From NCBI GenBank assembly GCA_005281725.1, contig SSBO01000012.1, positions 20,163,060-20,227,059 on the forward strand: a stretch of 64,000 bases of DNA, written 5' to 3'. The notes under the pieces were generated by a model, which saw only the letters and a program-made list of their open reading frames with translations, had not been told where the DNA came from and did not search any database. Of this stretch, positions 1-11,406 are shown piece by piece. The translations under genes and the position numbers were made by a program. This DNA is from Wuchereria bancrofti. Its lineage: Eukaryota > Nematoda > Chromadorea > Rhabditida > Onchocercidae. How positions within the stretch are numbered: position 1 is the first letter of the stretch; the number at the start of each line of letters is the position of its first letter.

Positions 1-341
1 TCTTTTTGCAATAATATGCATGCACTTATAATGCTTTGTAACTCCGTTAAATATTTTTGTAAACAATATTGATTTCAAAACTTCATGCAAGCATTTCTTT
101 TATTTCGAAAAAAAAAGAAAATTTCTAGCAATTTTTTGTTGTCTTTTGGTAAGTGAAATTTACGGAATAAATTTTAATGATTTTTTTTACCCTTGTTTTT
201 ACTTATAAAATGCATGTGGTACGTAGATGTGCCATGAAATTATTATGTATATCGTGATCAAAAAAAAATTATGTTTATTTATATTTATTAATTTGTTCAA
301 AAAGAAAAAAAAAAAGAGAAAAGATTATTCACTTATTTTAG

Positions 342-1924
342 ATAACGTTGCATTTACCGCCTTGTGCTTCAATTGTACGTCAAATACAAGATTTTACTGG
401 AAGTGTTTCATGTTATGGCGCACATCCTCATCTTATTGAAGCGAATCATTTTGCGCTACATGTTTCGAATGAGGTTTGTTCCTATTTACTATGTCACCTG
501 TTCCCATGAAATTCTGAAATCTATCACTTGAAGTGCCTTAGTGGAGCGATGATGATGATATTCATGTCGATAGTAACAAATTAGACTTAATAAATGATGA
601 TGATTATGCTGATAATGATATTGATATTGATGTTGATAATGCATTAATGACATAAGTAAATATAGTTTATGATTTAAGATTAAACAGTTTTAATCGTTAG
701 TGGAAGAAGGTGCATTATTTAATGTTAGTACTTACTGTAAATCCTTTGATTTACCATTACAGTTCAATCTTTTTCCATAATAGAAATCTCTTTAGGATAA
801 TAGAAATTGATTATCGTACAAGATTTGACAAAATTTCGATTAATTCATTTATGTTTGCAGATTTAACAAACCATTGTTTCTTCTTAATCATTTATCAATT
901 CAGCAATTAAGCACTATCATTTTCTTTTCCTTCATTTTTTAGATGAGAAAAATGGATACACTTTGTGACTTATGTCGAACGAATACATCAGTACCAATAC
1001 TTATTTGCTGCAGCATGCAAGGCACTGCATTCGCAAATGCAAAAATATTGCGAGCGCAAAATTTACCCGTAGTTACTTTGGTTTGTTATTTTTCTCATTT
1101 TTTTTTTCTTTTTTAATAAATAGTAAATTAAGATGGATCGATGACACTAACGAAGAAATATTTTGCCCATTATGACATTATGGAGGAAAATTTCACGTTT
1201 TACTTGTCCATTTCAAACTGTTTTAGTATGATTTCCTCTTGATTAAAATATGGTTGAGTTTATTATTGGTATTTATCTTGATGTTCTCTGTATATTAAAA
1301 TTTAATCAATGTCAATTCTATCAATTTTAGACTAGGAGCTCTTAGATAGTTCTTACATTTATATCTCATTCCTTCATTACTGTTAGCGGAACTGTTTATT
1401 CTCTTCATCAATATTTATTTCTTACTTATATAAGTGAAATACATAGACTAGTGAAATGTCATCCGATGATATTCGTATCGCTATCGAAACATTTCAATTG
1501 TGTCAAGTGCATATTATGATAACGACAGGATATATCCGTGGTTTAATAGATTTGAAGACACCAATGATTATTATCAATTATGATTTACCGAAACCTGATG
1601 CATATGCTCGGAGGTAATGTAATGATTAGGTATTCCTGGAAATTCAGGATCAGTCGATGAGATAAAGTCAGGAGAAGTTAGATCCATGTAAACAGAGAAA
1701 TTTTTTGATCATCTCTTAATAACTTCATTTAGGAGTATCCTAAAGAATTACTTGAACTGAATTTCAAACTGATTTCTTTCATATTCAGGATTAATTTCGT
1801 GGGTGAATCCTGGATTGCCAAGCACACCGTCTTTATATCATTGATTAAAATGAGTGAAAGACACAAACTATCGCAGGTGAAAGAAAAACTCGGCTTACGG
1901 TGGTTCCTGGTGTTTCCAAACTGA
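342..1924 (+). CDS. Divergent eIF4A-like DEAD-box helicase, 3' half (5' end outside window); possible pseudoenzyme or pseudogene
   Basis: Four exons fit one reading frame: 342-473, 943-1080, 1447-1613 and 1789-1924 (stop TGA 1922-1924). All have GT donors and AG acceptors and phases agree, giving 190 aa. They align almost without gaps to the second RecA domain of eIF4A. KMDTLCDL matches the conserved KLDTLCDL, ETFQLCQVHIMITTG matches REFRSGSSRVLITTD, and IIINYDLPKPDAYARR matches LVINYDLPTNRENYIHR. The stop falls about where eIF4A ends. Catalytic motifs are lost: SAT (motif III) reads TLH, TTDxxARGID (motif V) reads TTGYIRGLID, and HRIGRxGR (motif VI) reads RRINFVGE with no arginine finger. 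The exon with DEAD (motif II) should lie upstream of the window; nothing in 1-341 resembles it. Whether this is an expressed pseudoenzyme or a decaying copy cannot be told from sequence alone. It is oriented opposite to the next six genes. Confidence 0.6.
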
Positions 1925-2979
1925 ATTTTAACTTTAATTCAAGATGGTAGATTATTTTTGAGAGTTTGACTTATTCTTTATTAATGAACTACTTCAGAAC
2001 CTCCGATTTCTATTCTTCTATTCAAATATTGTAGCTTTAACTACTTCCAAAGCAACTTCAGTTACTTCTAAATTTTCTCTAAAGCAACTAGAAAGGCATG
2101 CACTTTCCAAATTATTTCACCGTCATGCTTTGTTTCTTTTTTCGGACCAAATAATTTTAGTAATAAAGACCGTTCTTGGAGTAATTAATTATTAATTGCT
2201 TGAAATTAAGTCCATCTTTTGCTAAATAATCTGTTTCTTAGAAAGCAAAACATCATTTTCACCAAAAATCATTTTTCACCAGCCCTTGAATAAAATTCAA
2301 AAAAGCAGTCCATGTCATTCAAAAAAAAAAAACCCATGCAATTCTGCTACAGAATCTCGACATGCTCTTCACATTGTAACTAGAACTTTCAATTTTGCCA
2401 AGGATTATAACAAATTTCTAATTCCAAAATTTTCAATAGAACCACTGGTTCATGTGATCATTTTTTCTCATCTTAACATTTAGCACCGTAAAACATGTCA
2501 GTATATTATTTGTATCTTCTGTATTACTATGGGATCTGAAACAAAGACCACATTATTTAGTCATTTCTAAACGTTTCATACTTGTTTTGAAAAGTACTGA
2601 TAAATTGTAGAATGCCGATATGTTTTTCACATTCTAAAACTGTCAGTAATAATAAGCATTACAAACAAATGTGCTACTGGAATAAAATAAATCTTTTGCG
2701 CAAACTTTCTGAGAGTGCAATTCACAGTTCGTAAAGAGTAGAAAACATCTTTTCCGAACTGCAAACTGAATCGAAACAAAGCACAAAGGTAGGAACACCT
2801 TCAATGTTTTCTCTGACTTGACTTTTCGGTTTCAAACTGTTTCCCATTTTTTGTGGAAATAAAAAATGCATATCGTTTTATAGCAGGAAATATTGAATAA
2901 TCTTTTTCCTTTCAATCATCTAAATTATCTACAATAGAGAAGACAAAACAATAAAAAGTTAGACAACTACAGCCAGTAT

Positions 2980-3940
2980 TCAAAACTGTTTAAGTGCCAT
3001 AGTACCGTTTTCAAACAGTGAGGCATTTCGCTCCATTTCGGCCACAGCCTGAAAGACGAAAATATATCAAGCTTTTTTTAAGTTTCAAATCTTAATAACG
3101 GAAACAGTTTATAAAACGCTTATAACAGAAATTAAAGGCACAGAAAAATCGTAAACTCTAATTTTCATAGAATAAAAGACTTTTCGTTGGGAAACGTAAT
3201 AACATTACACTAAAATTTCTGGCTTCGTTTAAAAAAAATTGAAGATCAAGATCTGATGCTATGATGCTACCTCTTCATTGAGCCTTCTGGGCGGTGGTGG
3301 TCGAAGTTTATCGGCATTGAGGTATAAAAGTACAAAACTGGACAACTGAATCGCTGTCGACAGTAACGCCAGCCCAAATTTGGCCTGTAAAACCATATAC
3401 AAAACATAGCTGTCTCGTCCAAAACGGAAAATTTAATTACATATAAACGAGCTGACTAATATATTGACGATTTGCTTTAAAAAAATATTTTTAATTACAA
3501 GCAAACTAATTAAGGAAATTCAATTACATACACAACAAATTCACGATTTGATCAGTCTGCTTACAAAAAGTAAGAAAACAGTCATCATCAACAACAACGT
3601 TAATTAGCTTGATAAAATTATCTTTCAAATGCTGAGCTTAACTTAATATTTTAGCACACTACGATGTATTGCTCTTTTTGTACCCCAATTTTCAAATCCA
3701 TGAAGGATAAAGCTCACAGGTAATAACGATAGAGACAAGCAAACAAATTTGAAATTTCAAAAGTTCAAATATTTATAATTACATGCATACTGCGGCAGAA
3801 CAAAAAGAAAATTAAAAAATAGAACCAACATGGTGACTTATAAATCGTGCAGGCGGTGCAAATTCATGGCCCAGGTGAAAATATCGAGTACCTGAAGCGA
3901 TTCTAAAAGCACAGGTTGCAAGTCCCTTGGAATAAAGCAT
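2980..3940 (-). CDS. Small single-pass membrane protein, probably mitochondrial, 97 aa
   Basis: Three exons in transcription order: 3830-3940 (ATG at 3938-3940), 3271-3384 and 2980-3048 (stop TGA). Introns have GT/AG ends and all junctions are phase 0. The N-terminus (MLYSKGLATCAFRIASGTRY) is basic, hydroxylated and free of acidic residues, as in mitochondrial presequences. One hydrophobic span follows at about residues 40-60. After it comes a proline-arginine run (KLRPPPPRRLNEE) and a short polar tail ending MALKQF. Size and layout suggest a small accessory subunit of a respiratory-chain complex; there is faint resemblance to COX7C, not enough to name it. It is the last of six minus-strand genes, 2.7 kb beyond the BAP18-like gene. 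It was reconstructed from phase and splice sites only, without a recognised homologue. Confidence 0.55.
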
Positions 3941-6608
3941 CTCTCACGTCACAGATGCAAAAGTTACAAACTGCAAAATGATAAAATATATGCAATGATG
4001 TGATAGCATTCTCTCAAATGAAGATTTAAAAAAAAGTTCTGCAGATAGTTACCTACATCATACACATAAGAAACATATTTAAGAACTGTTGAAGGTTATA
4101 AGTCAAATACATCTCTGTCATAATCTTTTTTTCATGTCTATTCTACTGTCATACAGTATCAGAATAGACATGAAAACTTCATACCAAAAAAATATCCTAA
4201 CTTTAGTAAAAATTTTTTCTACTGTTCACCAGCACGTATTTCTACTAAATTTAAAATTAGTACTACTATCATAATTAGTGATTGTCCGTAGATTAACTGA
4301 AATATGATTTAAAAGGAATGTCCTTCAAATTCTAATCCATAACAAAACATATTCAAATGCATGCATTACTTTAATTAAAATGGGTACAATGCGTGTTATA
4401 AAAGAGGAAAGTTTATAGCAACTGTAAAGAGGTTTTATCGTCGTATATTCCCGCCTAACTGAAGCCTTATGCATCTTAATACAAACTATTTAAGTTAGAA
4501 TATTTCTTTGCCATACAAATAGTATGAAATTTTATTTATGTTAAAACAATCACGTAACTTCAGACACCAAAACAATCATGCAACTTTAGCCTTCAAAACA
4601 ACCACACAACTTTAGAAACCAATCACGTAATTTATTTGCTCAGTCAGATATAGACCAAGCATCACTATGCTACTTCGACATGCCCTTTATGACATATTAT
4701 TTGTGCTACTACGAAATGAAGCACAATGACGTCACCAGTGACCTCAGATGACCACTGAATGAGTGCCATTTGATAGCACAGCAGGGAGTGAATTAAGTCC
4801 TCTCATTAAGTCATTAAGATGATTTTACTGCTGTGAATTCGACCTTTTCTCCATTCTTTATTGAGAATCCTTTCTCTTCCCTCAATTATTTCCTAGCTAT
4901 TTAGTTGCATCATAATACCAATGATCTCATATAAACGTAAAACAATTCATCTCTTCCCTTTCTTCTTATCCATCTTTTGTAACATTATGAGATTCTCTTC
5001 CTTGACATATAAGTTAATGTTAATGCGTAATTTAAAATACTAGAAAGAGCCACTAATCAAATCAGAGAAATAATTACAAGAATGGTCTTTTAAATAAAAT
5101 ATTTATGAACAATATAGTACAAAATGAATTAGAAATAAAAGTCACCAAATACAAAGAGATAACAAACTATTACAAAATATTCGTACAAAAATCAAAAAAA
5201 AAAAAAAATGTCCCGTTTGTTTACAACAGAACATTGAAATATCCAATAATTCTATCTTTTAAGCATTATCTTTCAGACAATATGAAACCACAAAAGTGCA
5301 ACATCCCCACTGATAAATGACTACAATTATAAGAAGACTTAGGAAAAGATATAATGCAGCTATTGCATATAATGCACGGGTCAATCACAAATTTAAATTC
5401 AACTTCTTTACTTCTGAAAATAAGGCATTAATGCTTGCTGCCTGCCAATATATAGCTTACAGATCTTCTCAAGATCCATTTCTTGAGAGCAAGAAGAAAA
5501 GGCACTATTTTGCATGGAAGTTAAAAACTTGTTTTGACAGATAACCAGCAATATAACCTTTGGTTTTTAACAATACTGCAAAAGTACCTGAATTACAAAC
5601 CAAATACATTTAAAAACTTGAGAACAAAAAAAAAGAAATGATTTAGTTTCCCGATTCAACACGAGCTCAAGTACACAGTAAGCGTATGAGCAAATAAATT
5701 CCATTTCTGCGATAACTTCCAGTTACAATGAAAAGTCAACAGATACTCAAAATAATAAATGAAAAATGCTAAAATGAGAAAATTAACAAAAGCCAAAAAG
5801 TACTTGGAATTTTTCGGAATTTACGTACTTTTAAATTGCGTTCTATTCGATCACCTGAATGTAAAGCCATGCCGAAATGAGACCGACACGACACACGAAG
5901 ATTTAGAGAAAAGTTCAATATCAAAACAGTTTGAAATAAGCAGTCAGAATTTTAAAATGAGAAAACGTAAAGAAGGAAAGGTGCGAAAGCATATGACACA
6001 ATAGACCCCAGTTTGTTTTCAAACACAGTAGACTCTAATTTGTTTTCAGTTTCCTCAAAAGTTCGTCAGCTAATTTTATATCATACATTCTGTCAATTAG
6101 AAAGGTATGGTGTTAAATGATACTATATTCCACATTTTGCTATTTATATAAGTACAAGCAGAGTTTCGCTTCAATAAATCTCATTCAATTAGTACATACT
6201 ATGGAACTGAAAATGCTTCATATAATAACGTCCCAATATCTTTTCCTTGTATTAGTATATAAAGCTCAAAACTGAGAGACTAAACTATTCTTCAGTCCAT
6301 GATGTGTAAAGTTAGTGTTTGCTATATTTAAAAGCCAATCAATGTGTATTATCCTGGGAAGACGATATATTACTTATGTAAGGAAGATTTAATCAAAATG
6401 AAGAAACTTAAACGCCAATTTTGAAAAGCAGATGTGTACTTATTAAGACATAAATGCAATTTTTCCCTGTATTAGTATACAAAGCACAAAAACAGGTGAA
6501 GAGATGGAAAAACTAATGCTAATAACTGGCACGAAAATCAGTCACCTTTTCTAACTTGTTGATACATACTCAGAAGCCTTAAATTAAAGATAATTAAAGA
6601 TAAATTTT
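3941..6608. other. Intergenic, no supported gene
   Basis: This stretch lies between the small membrane-protein gene and the BAP18-like gene. It is AT-rich. Two open frames on the plus strand (5317-5544 and 5759-6004) show no recognisable family and no splice partners. The only structure I see is a 26-bp tandem repeat at 4546-4623 and a loosely repeated motif (tccctgtattagtat with variations) near 6243 and 6465. Confidence 0.5.
4546..4623. repeat. 26-bp tandem repeat, 3 diverged copies
   Basis: Three 26-bp units start at 4546, 4572 and 4598. Each begins ACAA(T/C)CA and contains AACTT(T/C)AG. A further partial copy (cacgtaattt) follows. It lies upstream of the small mitochondrial-type gene, with no evidence of function. 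Confidence 0.7.
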
Positions 6609-8335
6609 TCAAATGTTGAAAGTACCGCCATCAAAATTCTTTAGTCTACTGTTATGCATGGTGGGTTCTGGAGGTAGGACAATTGAAGGTATACTAGACT
6701 GAACGGTAACTGTCGTCAGAGCTGATGGTGCTGCACTCAGTGGTCCACTTTTCATTCGAGACATTGCCGATGAATTGATGTTCAGTGACTGTACATGAGT
6801 AACATTTGAGTAACGGGTACTACTTGATACTGTAATACCACTAGGAGTTGTGCTGATAATACGGCGCTTAAAACCGGTATCTATTGGTGGATGTGAAACA
6901 CTATTCGTACGCTTTACCAAAGATCTTGCAGTAGCAGTAGGCCTCACAGTAGTACCATTTGTTCGTGAAGAAACCGCTTTGATATAATGGCTTGTTGTAG
7001 GCCTTTTAATTATATCATCCTTCATAAGTTGTCTGTAAAATGAATAGCTTACTCGTCATTAACTTTTAAGAAAAGCAATTTTAAAAGTTTCTTATAGAAG
7101 GAAAAGATTAATAATTTTGAAAGTGGATTTCTGTGATCCAAATACTTGGCAACTTTTTATGCTTTATGAAGTGCTCACTTATTTCGCAACTGTAAACTGT
7201 TGAATATTTCTATGCGCATCCGATACCATTACTCACTATCCCAAATTTCACACAAGGTCAACTAAACAGATTTCTGTAATCTTGCCTTCTTTCCTCCCAA
7301 TATATTCAATTTAACATGAAAATCTCAAAACCAGTAAAAACTCTTCCATTCATTACAACTTACACTTCTCTTCCTTGGACTGTTTCACTGATGCGCTGTA
7401 AATCGCTTGCAAAACGAGAAACTGCGTCATGCAAACTATTGGTATCTGAACTTGTCCATTTCCTGGAATTTCGTTGCTTAAAGCACACCCTATCCTTTTC
7501 TGGATCCATCGTTAATGAGCAAGATGTCTCTCTGGACATAAAAAATATTCAAAGAAACAACTAGCAATATTTAGCCGCACTTATGGTGATATGAAAATGC
7601 AAAGGTCACCACACCAGACAGAACAACCAATAAAAACCTTCCCAGCATTGGTTCAAACTCTCTAGTATTTGCTCCACCGTTCATACTGACCTTTCCAATT
7701 TCGTTCATTTATTTGATACTGATATCAAGAATTAAGATCACAAAATTTCCAGATACAATTACACTTTCCTACAGTTCGAATAAAATAAAAAGTGTGGGAG
7801 ATCGGATAATGAAACCTGTCGCTGAAGTTCATTCAACAATCAAGAGCAAAAAAGAACCTCTCGACTCCATTTTTCGGATTATGCAAATTTGCAATAAGTC
7901 CACCCAACTTCTGAAAAGCTTGCCCAGCAGCCAAGAAGACTTCCGAAACCTGACAATGAAAGCTTTTAAAGTATTAGTTTTGCATTTATATCATCATTTA
8001 ATCTAGCAAAATATACCAGACAGAAGACATATATTTAGCAATTTTTTTCACAATGAAGAATCCTGCATTAATGTTGAAATGTTAGAGGACACAACCCAAA
8101 TCCAAGCAAACATCCATTCGATCTTATCCACCTTTCAATTCGTTAGCAAATTAATAGCCAACGCAATACAAACGACAGTGTATTAAAAATTTCGTAATTT
8201 CAACTAATGGTAATATATATATTAAATTACCTTTTGAGCAGAAGCACCTGAACTGATCGGTTGTTCTTTCAGATTCTCTGTGGCAGGCGTAGACGCACTC
8301 GTCGACGGTATCACGTCACTTGGACGGCAATTCAT
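6609..8335 (-). CDS. BAP18-like SANT-domain chromatin protein, 262 aa
   Basis: Four exons in transcription order: 8231-8335 (ATG 8333-8335), 7858-7949, 7364-7531 and 6609-7032. All have GT/AG introns and consistent phases, total 789 nt. Two blocks identify the family (BPTF-associated chromatin subunit BAP18). VSEVFLAAGQAFQKLGGL (residues 36-53) matches the human VGEIFSAAGAAFTKLGEL segment. A SANT/Myb-type helix region (about 90-135) with KWTSSDTNSLHDAVSRFASD and LQRISETVQGREV matches KWTETEIEMLRAAVKRFGDD and LNHISCVIKERTV. In mammals BAP18 is a reader subunit of NURF and MLL1 complexes that binds H3K4me3 nucleosomes. The remaining C-terminus (about 140-262) is Ser/Thr/Pro-rich, low complexity and basic, and longer than in human BAP18 (172 aa). 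The donor of exon 2 (AG|GTTCTT) is weak but is the only one that fits the phase. Confidence 0.75.
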
Positions 8336-9298
8336 TTTGCCCCTCCAAAAGATTACATTCAACTTTTTTCTCATTACAAAAAGAACAAGCGGCTTCCTTT
8401 CTTCTACTCTCCTAGTTAGATAACAACAAGCGGCGGTAATATCTCCGTCCACTTTCAACTGCTACCTCTAAAGCAAGATGCAACCTTCTAGCACCACGTC
8501 TTCAATGTAAACAAAAAGCCGACCTCTGCCCTTTCAAAATTGTTCACGCAGCCCACGAATGAAATATCCATCCCAAAAGAGGAAAATGGTTAAATAGATT
8601 CGAAGATGTCGCAGGGAGTGTGTGCCATGGTTTTATCAATATCTGGTAGTAAATTTACATTTGGCAGATTCTTTGGTATAATCTATTTGTAGCTCACTTG
8701 TAGTGAGCTGCAACCTATGAATACATAAAACATGAAGTATTGAAGAACTAAGGAATCGTTAAAGAGAAAAAAAACTTCCAAAATTGTATTCCCGATCGTT
8801 TCTTCAACATACTATCAAGAAAGAGCCCAGTGCCGTATGTTCCAATGCCACTTTTGTCGCGTAACTCACTCGAGTAAATCAAGTTATTAACAGTATTTCC
8901 ATTATGTACCTTTCAAGAAATCTTTCATCCATCGCAACAATATTAGGAATGTTAGAAATCGAAATGCAGCAAGATATCAGCGGGATGATTCCGAAAAAAA
9001 ACTCATCACAGAATTTGTAGAGGAATAAAGATGTCAAACAAGAACTCCCCAAACTTATTTTTTGCTAATTGATATGCATTATGCGCATTTAATAGTTTGA
9101 GATTTTTTTCTTCACATAAATTGCATTTTATCACTGAGTTCCGATTATTATACAGAAATACATTGAAGTGCGAAATTACAATACTTAAGATTGGTTGTGC
9201 AAAAATTATGAAATCCAAACGAATGCAATACAATATAACATAACAAGAAATATAATCAACCACAATTTCATTCTTCCACTTTATGAAGAAAATAACTT
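8336..9298. other. Intergenic gap between EMC10 and the BAP18-like gene
   Basis: About 960 bp separate two genes on the same strand. No coding exon is recognised on either strand. It would contain the EMC10 3' UTR and either a promoter or an intercistronic spacer for the BAP18-like gene. Confidence 0.5.
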
Positions 9299-10738
9299 CT
9301 ACTCTCCACCTTGTTCAGCAGTTGTAGCATTAGAAATGACCATAAAAATTAATGCTGCAGCTATATACATCCACTAAAAACAAATCATTCATTACCTGTA
9401 CTATTAATTATTTTGTAACAATGGTCTATTTAGATTATAGAAACCATAAAAACATACAAACATCTTTTAACTGGAAAAACTGATAGTTTTTTCCACTTAC
9501 ATATTTCTGTATAAAGGATCGATTGTCCTGTTGAGCCCCATGTTGCCTCGCTTGCCGCTCCTTCTCCATCTTTCGAATATATGAAATTGTATCAGGCCTT
9601 AAAGAAACCATTAGGGTATGCATTTCAAAAAATTGCTGTTTGGAACTATTAACGAAACATTGTATATTGCATTAACTATTCAATTATTTTTTTTTAAAGT
9701 TACTAGGAAGAAATTACAGGGGCAATTCATTAATTGTGTTCACCACAACCGATCCTCTTATTTTACTCTCCTCTGCAAATGAATTTGTTTCGCAAAAGTG
9801 ATAATTTGTTCCAACATAAAATAAATTCTCCGGAAAAACAGCTAAAGATTGCAAATTCTGACGATCCGGGTCCAACAGTACCCGAAAATGGTGAGCTCCG
9901 TTAGCTTGCAACATCAAGCACTGAAATCTGATGGAAATAACTGCTGCGTTTTCAAAGGATCTTTGCAAAAACTTTACAAAATAACCTTTCTTGCAAGTAT
10001 ACTAATAAAGGAATTAATTTACCAGTGTTAATATTGATTTTGAAACGTCAAAAATCTTTTTTTAACTCCAAAACTGTGCATGAAGTGACAATAGCAGAAC
10101 TTCACTCCAGTAGATTTTAATTATCGATCATTTAGTCACTATTTGACGCATACAAATATTTTACACAAGTTGGCTTTATAGAATTTCAACTAAATTGACC
10201 TACCGGTTCATTGTAACCTTGTACATCTTTTTTATCATTGTCAGCTCTAACGCGATAAATCCATCCATTCTTTGTAGCTCGCAAAAGATCACTTTGCCAT
10301 TTATTTGGATTAACAGAAGATTGAAAATAAGCTGTATAATTACTATCAAATGTCCTATCCACAGTTATGCTACCAAGTGGGACGAAATCGTCTGCATCTG
10401 TAAACAAAAATAAATATTAAACAAAAAATTTCAGAAATATGTAGGTGACAGTCCAAGTATTCTATCTCTGAATTCAGTTTAAAATGAAAGTCCAGTTCCT
10501 AGATTCAGTTTTACCAATCGATCAAATTTTCGATAGTTTTCAATATTCGTATTATTCCCTTCCAAACCTTCTTGTGAAGTAAAATTTTCGCTCCCTCGAG
10601 ATATGCAAAACTTATTAAGAGAAAAGAGTTGTGTAATAAAAATAATAGAATAGAACCAGAAGCCGAATATTGCAGATCGATCTTCCAATGGCCAACTGCT
10701 TGAACATACTGTAGAGAACAAAACAATAAAACAAGCAT
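9299..10738 (-). CDS. EMC10: ER membrane protein complex subunit 10, 216 aa
   Basis: Five exons in transcription order: 10657-10738 (ATG 10736-10738), 10204-10397, 9718-9920, 9501-9597 and 9299-9373 (TAG). All have GT/AG introns with matching phases, 651 nt. EMC10 is a lumenal/single-pass subunit of the ER membrane complex, which inserts transmembrane helices. The first 14 residues (MLVLLFCSLQYVQA) are a signal peptide. A lumenal beta-type domain follows, with ATKNGWIYRVRA matching the human AALNGLYRVRI block and a conserved cysteine in the CLMLQANG segment. PDTISYIRKMEKERQARQ matches human PETAAFIERLEMEQAQKA. SFIQKYWMYIAAALIFMVIS matches [20 protein letters not shown], the C-terminal membrane anchor. 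The stop lies shortly after a GG-containing tail. It starts 669 bp after the ClC gene stop, on the same strand. Confidence 0.88.
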
Positions 10739-11406
10739 CCTGCAATAGAGCTTTTGATTTGGATGTTAATTATAATACACTAAGTTTCATGGAAATTCCT
10801 CCCAAATTTATGATTCAAATATTCTGATTTGGCAGAAAAAGTAAAAAATGATTGTACGGACTTTACCGAAATTTTTAAAAAATTAAACCAAGATTTTCTT
10901 ATGATATCGCCCAAATTAACCCTTTCTTTTATGATTGTTCTGAAAAGGAATTAGTTTATTGAAACGAAAAATTTTTCTTGTACAAAAGTAAAAAATTGAA
11001 CTGAAACCACAAAATAACATAATAAATAATTTTCATACGATGTTCGTGCAACCGAATCATAAGTGATTGTGAGAAATTTAAGATTTTATTTGAATATATT
11101 TATAAACTTCGATATTTATATGAACTTTGCATCTACTAAAATACAAATAACATGACAATGATATGAAATCTGTACAATTATTGTTACAAAAAGAAAATTA
11201 GGAATTGATCACTAAATGAGTTCACCAAATTCAACATTTGCAACATAAACAAGTTGAGAGTGGAAATTAAAACTAGTGAAATGAATATTTTACAATTTCT
11301 TCAGAAGATGGAAGCACTCCAAAAATTTTCGCTAAAACATTGCCAAGTGAAAAATTTTGCAAGACTTATGAGCGATTAAAAGAAATAAAAAACACTATTG
11401 TAAACT
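10739..11406. other. Intergenic gap between ClC-7 and EMC10 genes
   Basis: About 670 bp with no exon seen on either strand. The spacing is short enough that the two minus-strand genes could be co-transcribed. Confidence 0.5.

Noticed and set aside
1..341. Upstream exon of the DEAD-box gene
   Set aside because: Searched for motif II and the preceding helices; only AT-rich sequence without an open, phase-compatible segment.
5317..5544. 75-codon plus-strand ORF with a basic, aromatic translation
   Set aside because: No recognisable family, no splice context and no partner exon. Length is within chance for the region, although its composition is less AT-biased than most; kept only as intergenic.
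5759..6004. 81-codon Lys-rich plus-strand ORF
   Set aside because: Lys/Asn-rich translation of A-rich DNA with no homology or splice context.
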